NCBI RefSeq assembly: GCF_000424445.1
Contig: NZ_AUJX01000006.1
Location: 101,313 to 165,312 of the forward strand
Length of the DNA: 64,000 bases
Reading direction: 5' to 3'
DNA from: Oribacterium sp. NK2B42
GTDB lineage: Bacteria; Bacillota; Clostridia; Lachnospirales; Lachnospiraceae
Shown here one piece after another: positions 7,038 to 15,718 of this stretch (the stretch's first letter is position 1; each line of letters begins with the position of its first letter). The notes beneath the pieces are model-generated. The model did no database searches. It was not told where the DNA came from and was given only the letters and a program-made list of their open reading frames with translations. Both the position numbers and the translations under genes were made by a program.

Positions 7038-7289
7038 AGTTACACAGTAAATATGTGATGAATTCTTTAAAACGCACACAGGAATTTCTATTTATTTTGA
7101 GTACGTGTTTAGGAATTTTCTTTCGAACACGTTTTAGACGGGTTTTAGACATAATGAACGAGCAGATAATAGAGAATTAATGTACAATTTTTTCCACCTG
7201 CCATGATGTAGACTCAAATCATAGAAAAAGTAATTACACATTACTTTGCATCGTTTACACAATTTGCCAACTGGCAGGAAAGGATTCCT

Positions 7290-7903
7290 ATGAAGAACGA
7301 AAGAGTATTAAGCATGGATGCTGACAGCAGGATATATCACAAGCCGAATTGTCACTACGTAAAAATGATGTCTCCAAAGAACCGAATGTCTTTAGCAAAA
7401 GGAATGCCCAGAAAAGAAGATACCGCATCTGCAAATGCTGTAACTCAATGACATACCATTACAGAACTGAACAGAATACCATCGAATACTACAGAAAGAA
7501 TAAAAAGATGGATTTCAGGTTCATAGATAGTGTGTTGTATGTAAAAACCGAGATTGGTTGTTGGAAAATGGTCTATTCCAAAAAACATGAGGCTATTACC
7601 CTCTACCATAGAAACACTGTTTCAGAGCCTCTGGATTTTGTTCATCCTGAGAATGAACCTTATCATAGGCAGGTAGATGCGTTATCCAGTAACATGATAA
7701 GCGGATATCTCAACTACATCTATGAGCACGACAGATATAAAGCTGCCATGGAGCGAGGCGAGAAGAATTTCAGATTCTCAAGTAAGAAATATGCCCGTCA
7801 TGAAGCAAAAGCACAGAGAAAGAGAGCACATAAGAGGGTTAATCAGCTCTTCATGCTCCTTGAAAAGGGAAATTTCAATCTCCTTAAATTATCAATCTGC
7901 TAA
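7290..7903 (+). pseudogene. Small Cys-rich protein with a -1 frame interruption
   Basis: ATG 7290 has AGGAAAGG upstream and opens a frame reading IYHKPNCHYVKMMSPKNR, which stops at 7450. The same protein seems to continue in the -1 frame (RRYRICKCCN and onward) to 7903. Together they give the pattern YHKPxCxYV...YRxCKxC, a Cys/His set often seen in small metal-binding modules. The downstream part (about 150 residues) is basic and ends RKRAHKRVNQLF. Either a frameshift mutation broke the gene, or ribosomes shift at one of two A_AAA_G sites in the overlap (near 7399 and 7414). The TTG at 7349 that opens the longer frame has no ribosome site, so I doubt it is a real start. Confidence 0.6.
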
Positions 7904-7965
7904 CATACATGCAAGTATCATCTATACAAAAGAAACGTCAATCTATTGGTAGAAAGGACAATATT

Positions 7966-8076
7966 ATGGATATATTCAGAACGATAGTCACAACAACCGT
8001 TTCGGTTGTCACATGGGAATTACATAAAAGAAGAGATGAGAAAGAAAATCAAGCAAGTCAGTACAGAAACATTTAA
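7966..8076 (+). CDS. 36-residue peptide with hydrophobic N-terminus
   Basis: ATG 7966 follows AGAAAGGA at a good distance. The peptide begins MDIFRTIVTTTVSVVTWELHK (hydrophobic, possibly membrane-associated) and ends in a charged tail (KRRDEKENQ). It overlaps the next small gene by 41 nt. I do not recognise it. Short membrane peptides of this type occur in mobile elements and toxin modules, but no function can be claimed. Confidence 0.45.
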   Translation: MDIFRTIVTTTVSVVTWELHKRRDEKENQASQYRNI

Positions 8077-8197
8077 AATTAAAAAAGAGCTGATGGATGA
8101 ATTCTCTGCCTCATGCGAAAAGGCAGGAGTTGACGAGGGTTTTCAGCTAAAGAAACTGATAACAGATTTCAATGACAAAGTTGCTAGTCAAGGGTGA
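8036..8197 (+). CDS. Small ribbon-helix-helix-like protein
   Basis: A 53-residue protein (from ATG 8036, weak AAAAGAAG upstream) with TFKIKKELMDEFSASCEKAG followed by a second helix (EGFQLKKLITDF). That is the beta-helix-helix pattern of CopG/Arc-type DNA-binding proteins, which often act as antitoxins or autorepressors. It overlaps the hydrophobic 36-residue peptide in front and is followed by the promoter of the ATPase gene. It could regulate one of these neighbours; this is inference. Confidence 0.5.
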   Translation: MRKKIKQVSTETFKIKKELMDEFSASCEKAGVDEGFQLKKLITDFNDKVASQG

Positions 8198-8215
8198 GCG
8201 TCTCTGCGTAATATA

Positions 8216-8244
8216 TTTACTGGTATTATATTTTGTATTATAAT
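8216..8244 (+). promoter_or_regulatory. Promoter of the ATPase gene
   Basis: TTTACT (8216-8221), 17-bp spacer, TATAAT (8239-8244). It lies about 40 nt before the ATPase start codon. Confidence 0.55.
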
Positions 8245-8281
8245 ATCTGTAGATATATTTATTTTGCAATAGGTGACCTAT

Positions 8282-9667
8282 ATGAAATTCGTAGACAGAA
8301 TTAATGAATTAGAAACCTTGGATAATGAATACCGCAAGGAAGAGGCGACTTTTGTTGTGCTGTACGGAAGAAGGCGTGTTGGAAAGACAGCTCTTATTAA
8401 CCATTTCTGTGAAGATAAACGGGCTATATATTTTCTGGCAACTGAGGAGAATGAATCTGAAAACAGAAATGCCTTTAAAAATCTGGTGGCTGAGACCTTT
8501 GACAACGATTTGCTGGCTGAATCGAGCCTTAGCTCATGGGATCCTATATTTAAGGTTGTCGCGTCGGAGAGCAAGAATGAACGGATAATACTTGTTATCG
8601 ATGAGTTTCAATATCTTGGAAAAGCCAATGCTTCGTTCCCGTCTATCATGCAGAAGATATGGGATACCATATTAAGTAAATCGAATATCATGCTAATCCT
8701 ATGCGGTTCGCTCATTAACATGATGACATCCCAGGTACTCAATTATAATTCCCCATTGTACGGCAGACGAACAGCCCAGATAAAGCTTAAGCAAATAGAT
8801 TTTGCCTACTATCACGAATTTAACGAGAAACTGAGTTTGGACGAACAGATAATGAGATATGCCGTCACCGGTGGAGTACCTAAGTACATTAATATCTTTC
8901 AGGATGAAAAGGATGTATATACGGCAATAAAGAAAAACATATTGTCAACGAATGCATTTCTGTACGCTGAACCCGAATTCCTGCTTCAGAAGGAAGTGTC
9001 GGAAATAGGAAGTTATTTTTCAATACTGAAGACTATTGCAGCTGGAAATCACAAGCTGGGTAAGATTGCAGCCGCATTAGAAGTCCATCAGACTAAACTT
9101 ACATCCTATCTAAAGAATCTGATGGACCTTGATATCATCGAAAGAGAAGTGCCTATTACAGAGGAGCATCCTGAAAAAAGTAAGATGGGCTTATATAACA
9201 TCAAGGATAACTTCATCGCATTCTGGTTTAAATATGTTTATCCGAATAAAAGCCTTCTTGAATCAGGAAGGTCAGAATTCGTAGAGGAGAAGATACGGAA
9301 AAATCTGATAGATAATCATGTTTCTTATGTTTACGAAGACATATGCAGACAACGGACCTGGGACTTGTTATCTGATTCACTTATGTTTAACAGAGTTGGC
9401 AGATGGTGGGGCGCAAAGGATGTAGAAATCGACATCGTGGCCTACGATTCAAACGGCAAGGATATCCTTTTCGGGGAATGCAAATATTCCAAAAATAAGA
9501 AGGGACTATCTGTTCTTGATGCTCTGAAGGATAAATCCAGGGAGGTGAAATGGAATATGGAGAACAGAAAAGAGCACTTTGTAATCTTTTCAAAGAACGG
9601 CTTTACTGACGAACTGTTGGAATATGCGGAGGACAATCATAATGTTTATTTAAGAACAGATACGTAA
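8282..9667 (+). CDS. Archaeal-type P-loop ATPase with C-terminal nuclease-like domain
   Basis: A 461-residue member of the archaeal ATPase/DUF234 group, from memory of the family. GRRRVGKT (about residues 29-36) is the Walker A motif, and IILVIDEFQYL is Walker B. A winged-helix-like middle (LGKIAAALEVHQTKLTSYL) follows. The C-terminal region has VEIDIVAYDSNGKD...GECKYS (about 381-403), the D...ExK pattern of PD-(D/E)XK nuclease folds found in DUF234. The ATG at 8282 follows AGGTGA; the GTG nine bases earlier is less likely. The family is widespread in anaerobes and often carried on mobile elements; its biological job is not known. It is the last recognisable gene before the chromosomal block. 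Confidence 0.85.
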   Translation: MKFVDRINELETLDNEYRKEEATFVVLYGRRRVGKTALINHFCEDKRAIYFLATEENESENRNAFKNLVAETFDNDLLAESSLSSWDPIFKVVASESKNERIILVIDEFQYLGKANASFPSIMQKIWDTILSKSNIMLILCGSLINMMTSQVLNYNSPLYGRRTAQIKLKQIDFAYYHEFNEKLSLDEQIMRYAVTGGVPKYINIFQDEKDVYTAIKKNILSTNAFLYAEPEFLLQKEVSEIGSYFSILKTIAAGNHKLGKIAAALEVHQTKLTSYLKNLMDLDIIEREVPITEEHPEKSKMGLYNIKDNFIAFWFKYVYPNKSLLESGRSEFVEEKIRKNLIDNHVSYVYEDICRQRTWDLLSDSLMFNRVGRWWGAKDVEIDIVAYDSNGKDILFGECKYSKNKKGLSVLDALKDKSREVKWNMENRKEHFVIFSKNGFTDELLEYAEDNHNVYLRTDT

Positions 9668-10195
9668 AGTATTGAGCTGTCAGAAATACGAATTATAAGA
9701 CAAATTGTTGTGAATTCAAGAATTGGCCGGAAGGCATAAAAATATTGGCCGGATTTTATTTGAAGTACAAAAAAAGCACGTAATATCAAGGGTTTATTCA
9801 CTTTAAACACGGTTTGATGAAAACATACTTCTACTCATATACGGGCAGGATGGTAAACCAGAATAAGCCGCATGATTTTGAGAAAAAAGCCTGATATTAC
9901 GTGGGTTTTGAGACGATAAAGCGAAATAAAAGTACTTCAAAGGTAATTCTATTTACCTGAGAAGTACTTTTTTCTTATCAGGCCACGTCTCCTTAGTTAC
10001 ATCTCGAAAAAGAAGCTTTTTATGGTCTGCCATGACATGACTTTGCTGCCTGATCGTGTGGCGGACAATTATTTCGAATTTAAAATTATATGAGAAAGAA
10101 CATCTGTCGATAAAACTTATGTATGTGTTAACGGGCTTTTTTTAGATGACAAAAAAGCTGGCGGATAAAGAATATATTTTTCAAAGGAGCAAAAC
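9668..10195. other. 528-nt gap with inverted repeat and no gene
   Basis: Perfect 12-bp inverted repeats CACGTAATATCA (9777-9788) and TGATATTACGTG (9892-9903) enclose about 100 nt and could mark a small element or long-range stem. Two copies of TTGGCCGGA (from about 9723 and 9745) are nearby. I see no ORF with a ribosome site. The border between mobile and chromosomal DNA may fall here, but no attachment repeat was recognised. Confidence 0.4.
9928..9973. terminator. Intrinsic terminator downstream of the ATPase gene
   Basis: AAAAGTACTTC (9928-9938) pairs with GAAGTACTTTT (9961-9971), AGGTAA and TTACCT pair inside, and a T run follows. Confidence 0.75.
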
Positions 10196-11851
10196 ATGAA
10201 AGCAGATAAGATCATCAGGAATGCGAAAATCTTTACATCGGACAAGGCCAATCCACAGGCTGCAGCTCTTGTGGTAAAGGACGGCAAATTTGTCTATGTT
10301 GGCGACGAGGCAGGACTTGCGAATTATGAGGGAGAAATTACAGACCTAGGTGGAAAGTTCATTATGCCCGGCATCATCGACAGCCATGTCCATATAACCA
10401 TTCCTGTGGGGTTTGAGTACGCAGAAATCGATGAACGCCTTGAACCGAACGGCAAGCAGGAGGCATTGAACCTGATGGAAAGGTTTATCAAGGAGCATCC
10501 GGGGCAGAAGCGCTACAGATTCTTTTTGGAGAAGAAATACCTTAAGGGAGAGGATATCGTAAAAGAGGAGCTCGACGCTATATGTCCTGATGCCGAGCTT
10601 CAGATTCAGGAAGGCGAGGGTCACAGCATCTGGGTAAACTCAAAAATTCTTGAACGGCACGGTATCACAGACGATACTCCAGATCCAATACCAGGACTTG
10701 CATTTTATGTAAGAAAAGACGGACATGTTACCGGAAATATGTATGAAGGCGCAACGGAGGTTCCCATCATTCTCGACAGCGGAATGGAGCTTAGCGATGA
10801 ACAGGTTGATGCGGCACTAAAACGCTGGATCGATTTTTCAGTCGAATACGGAGTTTCCGCAGTATTTGATGCGGGACTTCCCGGCGATATGAAATTCCAT
10901 GAGAAGGTATATAAGCGCCTGTGCGAACTGGATAAGCAGGGAAAGCTGCCCGTTTATGTTGACGGATGCCTGGTTGTCAATGCCGAAAAGGATGCAGAGG
11001 AGGGCCTGGAGCAGCTGAAGCGTATACAGCGTGAGTATAACACTGAGCACCTGAAGGTTCATACAATGAAGATTTTCATGGACGGTACCCAGAAGATCCA
11101 TACCGCTGCAATGGTAACACCTTATGTAGATATCCATACACTGGGATCTACCGCTTTCACTGCAGAGGGAATTGCGAAGCTTTTGAAGAATCTTAATGAA
11201 GCAAATCTGGATCTTCACCTTCACACAGTCGGAGAACGTGCATCACGAACAGTTCTGGATGGCGTAGAGATGGCAAAAAAAGAAATGGGCGATGACCTCC
11301 ATGTGAGAGTCACCTGTGCACACCTTGAGGTGCAGTGTGATGAGGATCTTGACCGTTTTGCTAAGCTTGGAGTTTATGCAAACTACACACCGCACTGGCA
11401 CGCAGGAGATACCAGCTTCAGTGCTACATGGCTCGGCGAGGAGCGTTCCAAAAAGCAGTTCCGCTGCAGAACTGTCTGGGATACCGGTGCCAAGGTAGCA
11501 TGGTCAAGTGACAACATTGTCTTCGGAGACTTTATGACCTGGAATCCGTATCTTGGCATGGAAGTCGGAATGACACGTTTGATCACAGAAAAGACCAGAC
11601 ATTACGAATTTGCCAGATTCCCTGAGGTATTTCCTCCTGAAAAAGAGGTAATGACAATTGAGGAGATGCTGGTTGGATATACGATAAACGGAGCAGAACA
11701 GCTTGGCATCGAATCCAAAAAGGGTTCCATAACTGCCGGCAAGGATGCAGACTTCCTGGTATTCGACAAAGACCTGCTCACAGCCGAAAAAGAAGGATTC
11801 AGCTTCAACAAGCCGGAGGAAGTTTACTTTGGCGGAAAGAAAGTGAAATAA
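10196..11851 (+). CDS. Amidohydrolase family 3 protein (YtcJ-like)
   Basis: A 551-residue metal-dependent hydrolase of the amidohydrolase-3 family. IDSHVHI (H64, H66) gives the first metal ligands. HLHTVGERA and the CAHLE stretch supply further His, and WSSDN near residue 440 fits the conserved metal-binding Asp. Length and the C-terminal GSITAGKDADFLVFD beta strand are typical. Such enzymes cleave C-N or related bonds in varied small molecules; the substrate is not evident. CAAAGGAGCAAA precedes the ATG. A 14-bp hairpin separates it from a DUF3089 hydrolase gene on the same strand, so the two may share a pathway. Confidence 0.85.
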   Translation: MKADKIIRNAKIFTSDKANPQAAALVVKDGKFVYVGDEAGLANYEGEITDLGGKFIMPGIIDSHVHITIPVGFEYAEIDERLEPNGKQEALNLMERFIKEHPGQKRYRFFLEKKYLKGEDIVKEELDAICPDAELQIQEGEGHSIWVNSKILERHGITDDTPDPIPGLAFYVRKDGHVTGNMYEGATEVPIILDSGMELSDEQVDAALKRWIDFSVEYGVSAVFDAGLPGDMKFHEKVYKRLCELDKQGKLPVYVDGCLVVNAEKDAEEGLEQLKRIQREYNTEHLKVHTMKIFMDGTQKIHTAAMVTPYVDIHTLGSTAFTAEGIAKLLKNLNEANLDLHLHTVGERASRTVLDGVEMAKKEMGDDLHVRVTCAHLEVQCDEDLDRFAKLGVYANYTPHWHAGDTSFSATWLGEERSKKQFRCRTVWDTGAKVAWSSDNIVFGDFMTWNPYLGMEVGMTRLITEKTRHYEFARFPEVFPPEKEVMTIEEMLVGYTINGAEQLGIESKKGSITAGKDADFLVFDKDLLTAEKEGFSFNKPEEVYFGGKKVK

Positions 11852-11863
11852 AAATATTTGTTA

Positions 11864-11903
11864 ACGGTTCAGCCTGTTCCTCATGGTCCACAGGCTGAAC
11901 CGT
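11864..11903. terminator. Hairpin between amidohydrolase and DUF3089 genes
   Basis: ACGGTTCAGCCTGT (11864-11877) and ACAGGCTGAACCGT (11890-11903) are perfect 14-bp arms. No T run follows (aaaatta). It may be a weak terminator or mRNA stabiliser, and GGTTCAGCC resembles the GTTCAG core of the larger palindromes seen later. Confidence 0.55.
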
Positions 11904-11929
11904 AAAATTAAAAGCAGAGAGGAGAAATA

Positions 11930-12910
11930 ATGAGCAACAACCTTTCATCAGATACATTAGGTATTGCACCCGACTATTCCAGGAAAGAATGCTGGTGCAA
12001 GCTTCCGGAAATCACCAAGGATGTTGATACCTTCTATGTCTATGCGACGGAGTATATCATGGGAAGCTTTGCAGAAGGTGCCCCCGACTTTGCCAGCCTC
12101 GACAATGAAGAGATGCTGCAGGGTGCGGAACAAGAGTACCAGCTGCATGCGACTGCTTATGAGGATGCCACCAACCTTTTCATCCCGTACTACCGCCAGT
12201 CAGGCTTAAAGTATGCCGGAAAAATGTTTAAGAAAACCGGAACCGCAGATGCTGCTTTTGCAGGCATGCCCATGGACGATATAACTGCTGCCCTGGACTA
12301 CTATTTTGAAAACTACAACGGTGGTCGTCCTTTTATCATCGCAGGTCATAGCCAGGGCTCAGCCATGGTTCTGTTATTGCTTCGTACTTACTTTAAGGAT
12401 CACCCGGATTACTATGCACGCATGGTCGCAGCCTACACCATCGGCTACTCCGTCACAGACGAGTATCTTGCGGCCAACCCGCACCTTAAGTTCGCCACCG
12501 GCGAAACCGACACAGGCGTCATAATAGCATGGAATACAGAGGGGCCTAAGAACGTTGAGACTAATGCTCACAACGTCGTTGTACTGCCTAACACCAGAAG
12601 CATTAACCCCCTCAACTGGAAGCTTGATGAAACCTACGCTCCGGCCAGCATGAACCTGGGATCCCTCGTGGAGAACGAAGAAACCGGTGAGGCCACGATA
12701 GGCGATATGGGTGCGGATGCGCAGATCAATCTCGCCCGCGGTGTGGTCGTTACTCATGCAAAGGTTGAACCAATGCCCGAGGAAAATGCCAGAACCGCAG
12801 CCGAGTTCTTCGGCCCGGACGGTCGCCACGCCAGCGATTATACCTACTACTATAGCAACATAAAGGATAATGTAGGAAAACGTGTTGCGGCGTATAAGGA
12901 CAGTCATTAA
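11930..12910 (+). CDS. DUF3089 alpha/beta-hydrolase
   Basis: A 326-residue DUF3089 protein. GHSQGS (139-144, nucleophile S141) is the nucleophile elbow of alpha/beta hydrolases, and the opening DTFYVYATEY...DEN-like segment and AYTIGYSV are typical of the family. It is probably an esterase or lipase-like enzyme of unknown substrate. There is no signal peptide, so it should be cytoplasmic. AGAGAGGAG precedes the ATG. A terminator follows directly, so it ends a short transcription unit with the amidohydrolase. Confidence 0.8.
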   Translation: MSNNLSSDTLGIAPDYSRKECWCKLPEITKDVDTFYVYATEYIMGSFAEGAPDFASLDNEEMLQGAEQEYQLHATAYEDATNLFIPYYRQSGLKYAGKMFKKTGTADAAFAGMPMDDITAALDYYFENYNGGRPFIIAGHSQGSAMVLLLLRTYFKDHPDYYARMVAAYTIGYSVTDEYLAANPHLKFATGETDTGVIIAWNTEGPKNVETNAHNVVVLPNTRSINPLNWKLDETYAPASMNLGSLVENEETGEATIGDMGADAQINLARGVVVTHAKVEPMPEENARTAAEFFGPDGRHASDYTYYYSNIKDNVGKRVAAYKDSH

Positions 12911-12961
12911 TAAAATAAATTATAAAAATCGAAGTTAAACACTCGAATTCATAGTATTTCT

Positions 12962-12994
12962 GAGGAATGTGGTTATTATCACATTCCTCTTTTT
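12962..12994 (+). terminator. Terminator of the DUF3089 gene
   Basis: GAGGAATGTG (12962-12971) pairs with CACATTCCTC (12980-12989), followed by TTTTT. Confidence 0.85.
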
Positions 12995-13317
12995 ATTGTC
13001 AGAAAAAATACATAAACCGTACAAATGCCAAGTTGTATTGTTTTTTGGAACAACGTCCTCTAAATGTTAAATTTATATAGAAATTGAACTATTTTTCACT
13101 CATAAAAACCACCCAAAATCAAGGGCTGTTGTGTATTTGACATATTTTCGTAGATTTTCGCGCCATTTATATGTGATTTTATGCATATTTTCAATACAAC
13201 TTTGTGATATAAATACCTTGTATTGTATTGCAAATAGACAAAGCCACTGATAAACTACGTTCAACGAGTTGTGAAAAGCAACAAAAAAGTGATCAATCAT
13301 TAAATGGAGGTTTAATA
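12995..13317 (+). promoter_or_regulatory. Regulatory gap before the sugar ABC operon
   Basis: This AT-rich gap of about 320 nt contains the inverted repeat CAATACAA (13192-13199)/TTGTATTG (13218-13225), with another TTGTATTG near 13033. The half-site TACAA resembles parts of AraR operators, and an AraR-like gene lies downstream, so this may be an AraR-controlled promoter. A TTGACA at 13137 lacks a good -10 at 17 bp. GGAGGT precedes the start codon. Confidence 0.35.
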
Positions 13318-14505
13318 ATGAGAAAAATTCTGAGAAAAGTTGCGGCCGTTGCAGCGTCCGTAGCTATGGTAACCGGACTTACAGCTTGTGGCAGTAACAG
13401 TGCACCCACAGCACCTGCAGCACCTGCAGCAGGAAGCGGACAGACAGCCGCTATCGACAACAAGGACATAAAGATCGGTGTATCTATCTGGTCTTCAACA
13501 GACGTCCTCGGATCACAGTGCAAGCAGATCCTTGATGAGGCCGCAAAGTCTCTGGGCGTTCAGGTTCAGTATGTTGATCAGGGCCATGTTTCCGAAAAGG
13601 TAACAGCTTCTGTTGAGCAACTCGCAGCAGCCGGCTGCCAGGGAATCGTAATCTGTAACTCATCTGATACAGAGATGACTTCAGCCATCAAGACATGTAA
13701 CGACAACAAGGTTTATCTCGCACAGTTCTTCCGTGTAATCTCAAAGGACAACAGCGCAGACATCTATAAAGCTGCTACAGATTCACCTTACTATGTAGGT
13801 GCTGTTCATGAGAATGAGCCCGAGAACGGCGAGAAGCTTGTAAACATCCTTCTCGACAAGGGCGATCGCAACATCGGTCTCATCGGATGGGAGCAGGGTG
13901 ATGCAACCTGGCTCGGAAGATGGGAAGGCTATAAGGCAGGTGTTGAAAAGTGGAATGCAGAGCATCCTGATGATCAGGCTAAGCTTTCCGAGCCCCAGTA
14001 TGCAGGTACGACTTCAGAGGGCGGTTCAAAGGCTGCAGAAGCTCTGATGTCTGCAGATCCGTCTCTCGATGCACTTATCCCTGCCGGCGGCGGCGGAGAT
14101 CCTCTTCAGGGAGCTATTGCAGCTGTTGAGCGTGCAGGAAAGACACAGGATATCGACATCGTATCAACAGACTTCCTTCCTGATCTCGGAGAGAGACTTG
14201 AAAACGGTTCAATGGCAGGTGAGTCCGGCGGACATTACTGCGATCCGCTTATCGCATTCATGATGGTTTACAACGCTATCAAGGGCAACTACACAGGATT
14301 TGAAGGACAGTTTAATGACGTTCCGTTCCCATATCTCTATGTATCATCAGCCGATGACTACAAGGCTTATGAGAAGTACTTCGTAGACCAGCTTCCATAT
14401 ACAGACGAAGAGCTCGTTTCAATGTCTGAGCTTTCATTTGATGGACTTAAGGAAGCAGCCGCTAAGATTTCTATCGAGGATGCAGCTGCGCGTGCAGGAA
14501 AATAA
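13318..14505 (+). CDS. Sugar ABC transporter substrate-binding lipoprotein
   Basis: A 395-residue periplasmic-binding-protein-like lipoprotein. The signal peptide ends in the lipobox LTAC with C24 as the lipidated Cys, followed by an Ala/Pro linker, then a type I sugar-binding fold (IKIGVSIWSSTD, QGIVICNSSD). It would capture a pentose or similar sugar outside the membrane and hand it to the two permeases downstream. I used ATG 13318, eight bases after GGAGG, and not the upstream in-frame Met. The operon order is binding protein, permease, ATPase, permease, then an AraR-like regulator. That makes L-arabinose or an arabinoside the likely ligand, which is inference. Confidence 0.88.
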   Translation: MRKILRKVAAVAASVAMVTGLTACGSNSAPTAPAAPAAGSGQTAAIDNKDIKIGVSIWSSTDVLGSQCKQILDEAAKSLGVQVQYVDQGHVSEKVTASVEQLAAAGCQGIVICNSSDTEMTSAIKTCNDNKVYLAQFFRVISKDNSADIYKAATDSPYYVGAVHENEPENGEKLVNILLDKGDRNIGLIGWEQGDATWLGRWEGYKAGVEKWNAEHPDDQAKLSEPQYAGTTSEGGSKAAEALMSADPSLDALIPAGGGGDPLQGAIAAVERAGKTQDIDIVSTDFLPDLGERLENGSMAGESGGHYCDPLIAFMMVYNAIKGNYTGFEGQFNDVPFPYLYVSSADDYKAYEKYFVDQLPYTDEELVSMSELSFDGLKEAAAKISIEDAAARAGK

Positions 14506-14533
14506 ATACAAAAACTATTAATAAACATCATAT

Positions 14534-14655
14534 GAGCCGGTATCGAGCTTAGGCACAGATATCGGCTCGAGTTTTAAAAACATCTGTCAGGTTTTCGAAG
14601 AAGACCTGACATGTAGCATCAGCCATTCGCTAAACGAATTTTCTCCGGGCTGATG
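14534..14655 (+). other. Cluster of three hairpins after the binding-protein gene
   Basis: GAGCCGGTATC/GATATCGGCTC (14534-14568), TGTCAGGTTTTC/GAAGACCTGACA (14585-14611) and CATCAGCC/GGCTGATG (14617-14655) follow one another. Stems after a binding-protein gene often protect its mRNA and lower permease expression, so this is probably differential expression control. Confidence 0.6.
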
Positions 14656-14735
14656 TTTCCAAAATACAGCCCAGGCTTTTACCGTAGAGAATCATACAGC
14701 CGGGCTTCCCACAGATATATAAATGAGGTAACAAA

Positions 14736-15704
14736 ATGAATTCTTCCGCTGTAACAATGGATCAAAGAAAGATTGAAGGAAGCCTTCGCGGTTATTTGAT
14801 TTTACTCTTACTGGTTGTGCTTTCCTGGGGAATCTTTAAAATACTTACACCACACAATTTTGGATCATTCAACAATATGCTAAGCTATTTTCAGGCCAGC
14901 CTTATCGCAAGTGTAGGTGCCGTAGGTTTCTACTTTGTAATGGTCATGGGTATGTTTGACTTTTCAATCGGTGCAAACATCATGCTTTCAGCAATAGTAG
15001 GCTGTGTTTTCGCTACAAAGCTTGGCCTTGGATATGCAGGTCTCATTATAGGCGCTTTACTCTGCGGATGTCTGGTAGGACTTTTCAACGGAAGCTTTTA
15101 TGTAAAGCTTCGTATCCCGTCAATGATAGTAACCACAGGTCTTGCACTTATTTATGAGTCGGTTGCAAACTACATTGCAGGCGGCGTTGAGCAGACATTA
15201 CCGGCAGGTCTGAGAGTTTTCGGACAGATGCCCGGCGATATCATTCTTGCAATAGCCGCTTTTATCGTAGCTTATGTATTCCTTAACTATACAAAAATCG
15301 GTACTTATACCTATGCCATCGGCAGCAACGAATTTGTTGCAAAGAACATGGGTATCAATGTCAACAAATACAAAGTTCTGGCCTTCATTTTAAGCGGTGG
15401 CTTTTTAGGCATCATGGCAGTTCTGACCATAAGCTATGGATCCTCAATGGTCGCTGTAACCGGCATGGCTTCCATGAGCCGTAACTTTATCCCTACAATG
15501 GGCTGTTTCTTCGGAGTTGCCTTCAAAAAATACGGCATTCCTTTACAGGCCATCATCATCGGTGAGTTCATCATCAACATCATCTTTTTCGGCTTTATCG
15601 CATTGGGCGCTCCCACAGCGATTCAGGATGTTATCACAGGCTTTGCGCTTCTGATCATCATCACTGTAACCACAAAGATCAATAAAGGCGAAATTGTAAA
15701 GTGA
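14736..15704 (+). CDS. Sugar ABC transporter permease (CUT2/RbsC type)
   Basis: A 322-residue integral membrane protein with about eight to ten hydrophobic segments. Short motifs such as FDFSIGANIMLSAIVG and the cytoplasmic-loop stretch GTYTYAIGSNEFVAKNMGIN are typical of ribose/xylose-type permeases. It would form half of the transmembrane channel with the second permease at 17228. AATGAGGTAAC precedes the ATG. The stop codon lies 12 nt before the ATPase start, so the genes are translated from one message. Confidence 0.85.
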   Translation: MNSSAVTMDQRKIEGSLRGYLILLLLVVLSWGIFKILTPHNFGSFNNMLSYFQASLIASVGAVGFYFVMVMGMFDFSIGANIMLSAIVGCVFATKLGLGYAGLIIGALLCGCLVGLFNGSFYVKLRIPSMIVTTGLALIYESVANYIAGGVEQTLPAGLRVFGQMPGDIILAIAAFIVAYVFLNYTKIGTYTYAIGSNEFVAKNMGINVNKYKVLAFILSGGFLGIMAVLTISYGSSMVAVTGMASMSRNFIPTMGCFFGVAFKKYGIPLQAIIIGEFIINIIFFGFIALGAPTAIQDVITGFALLIIITVTTKINKGEIVK

Positions 15705-15718
15705 CACAGGAGGGTACA

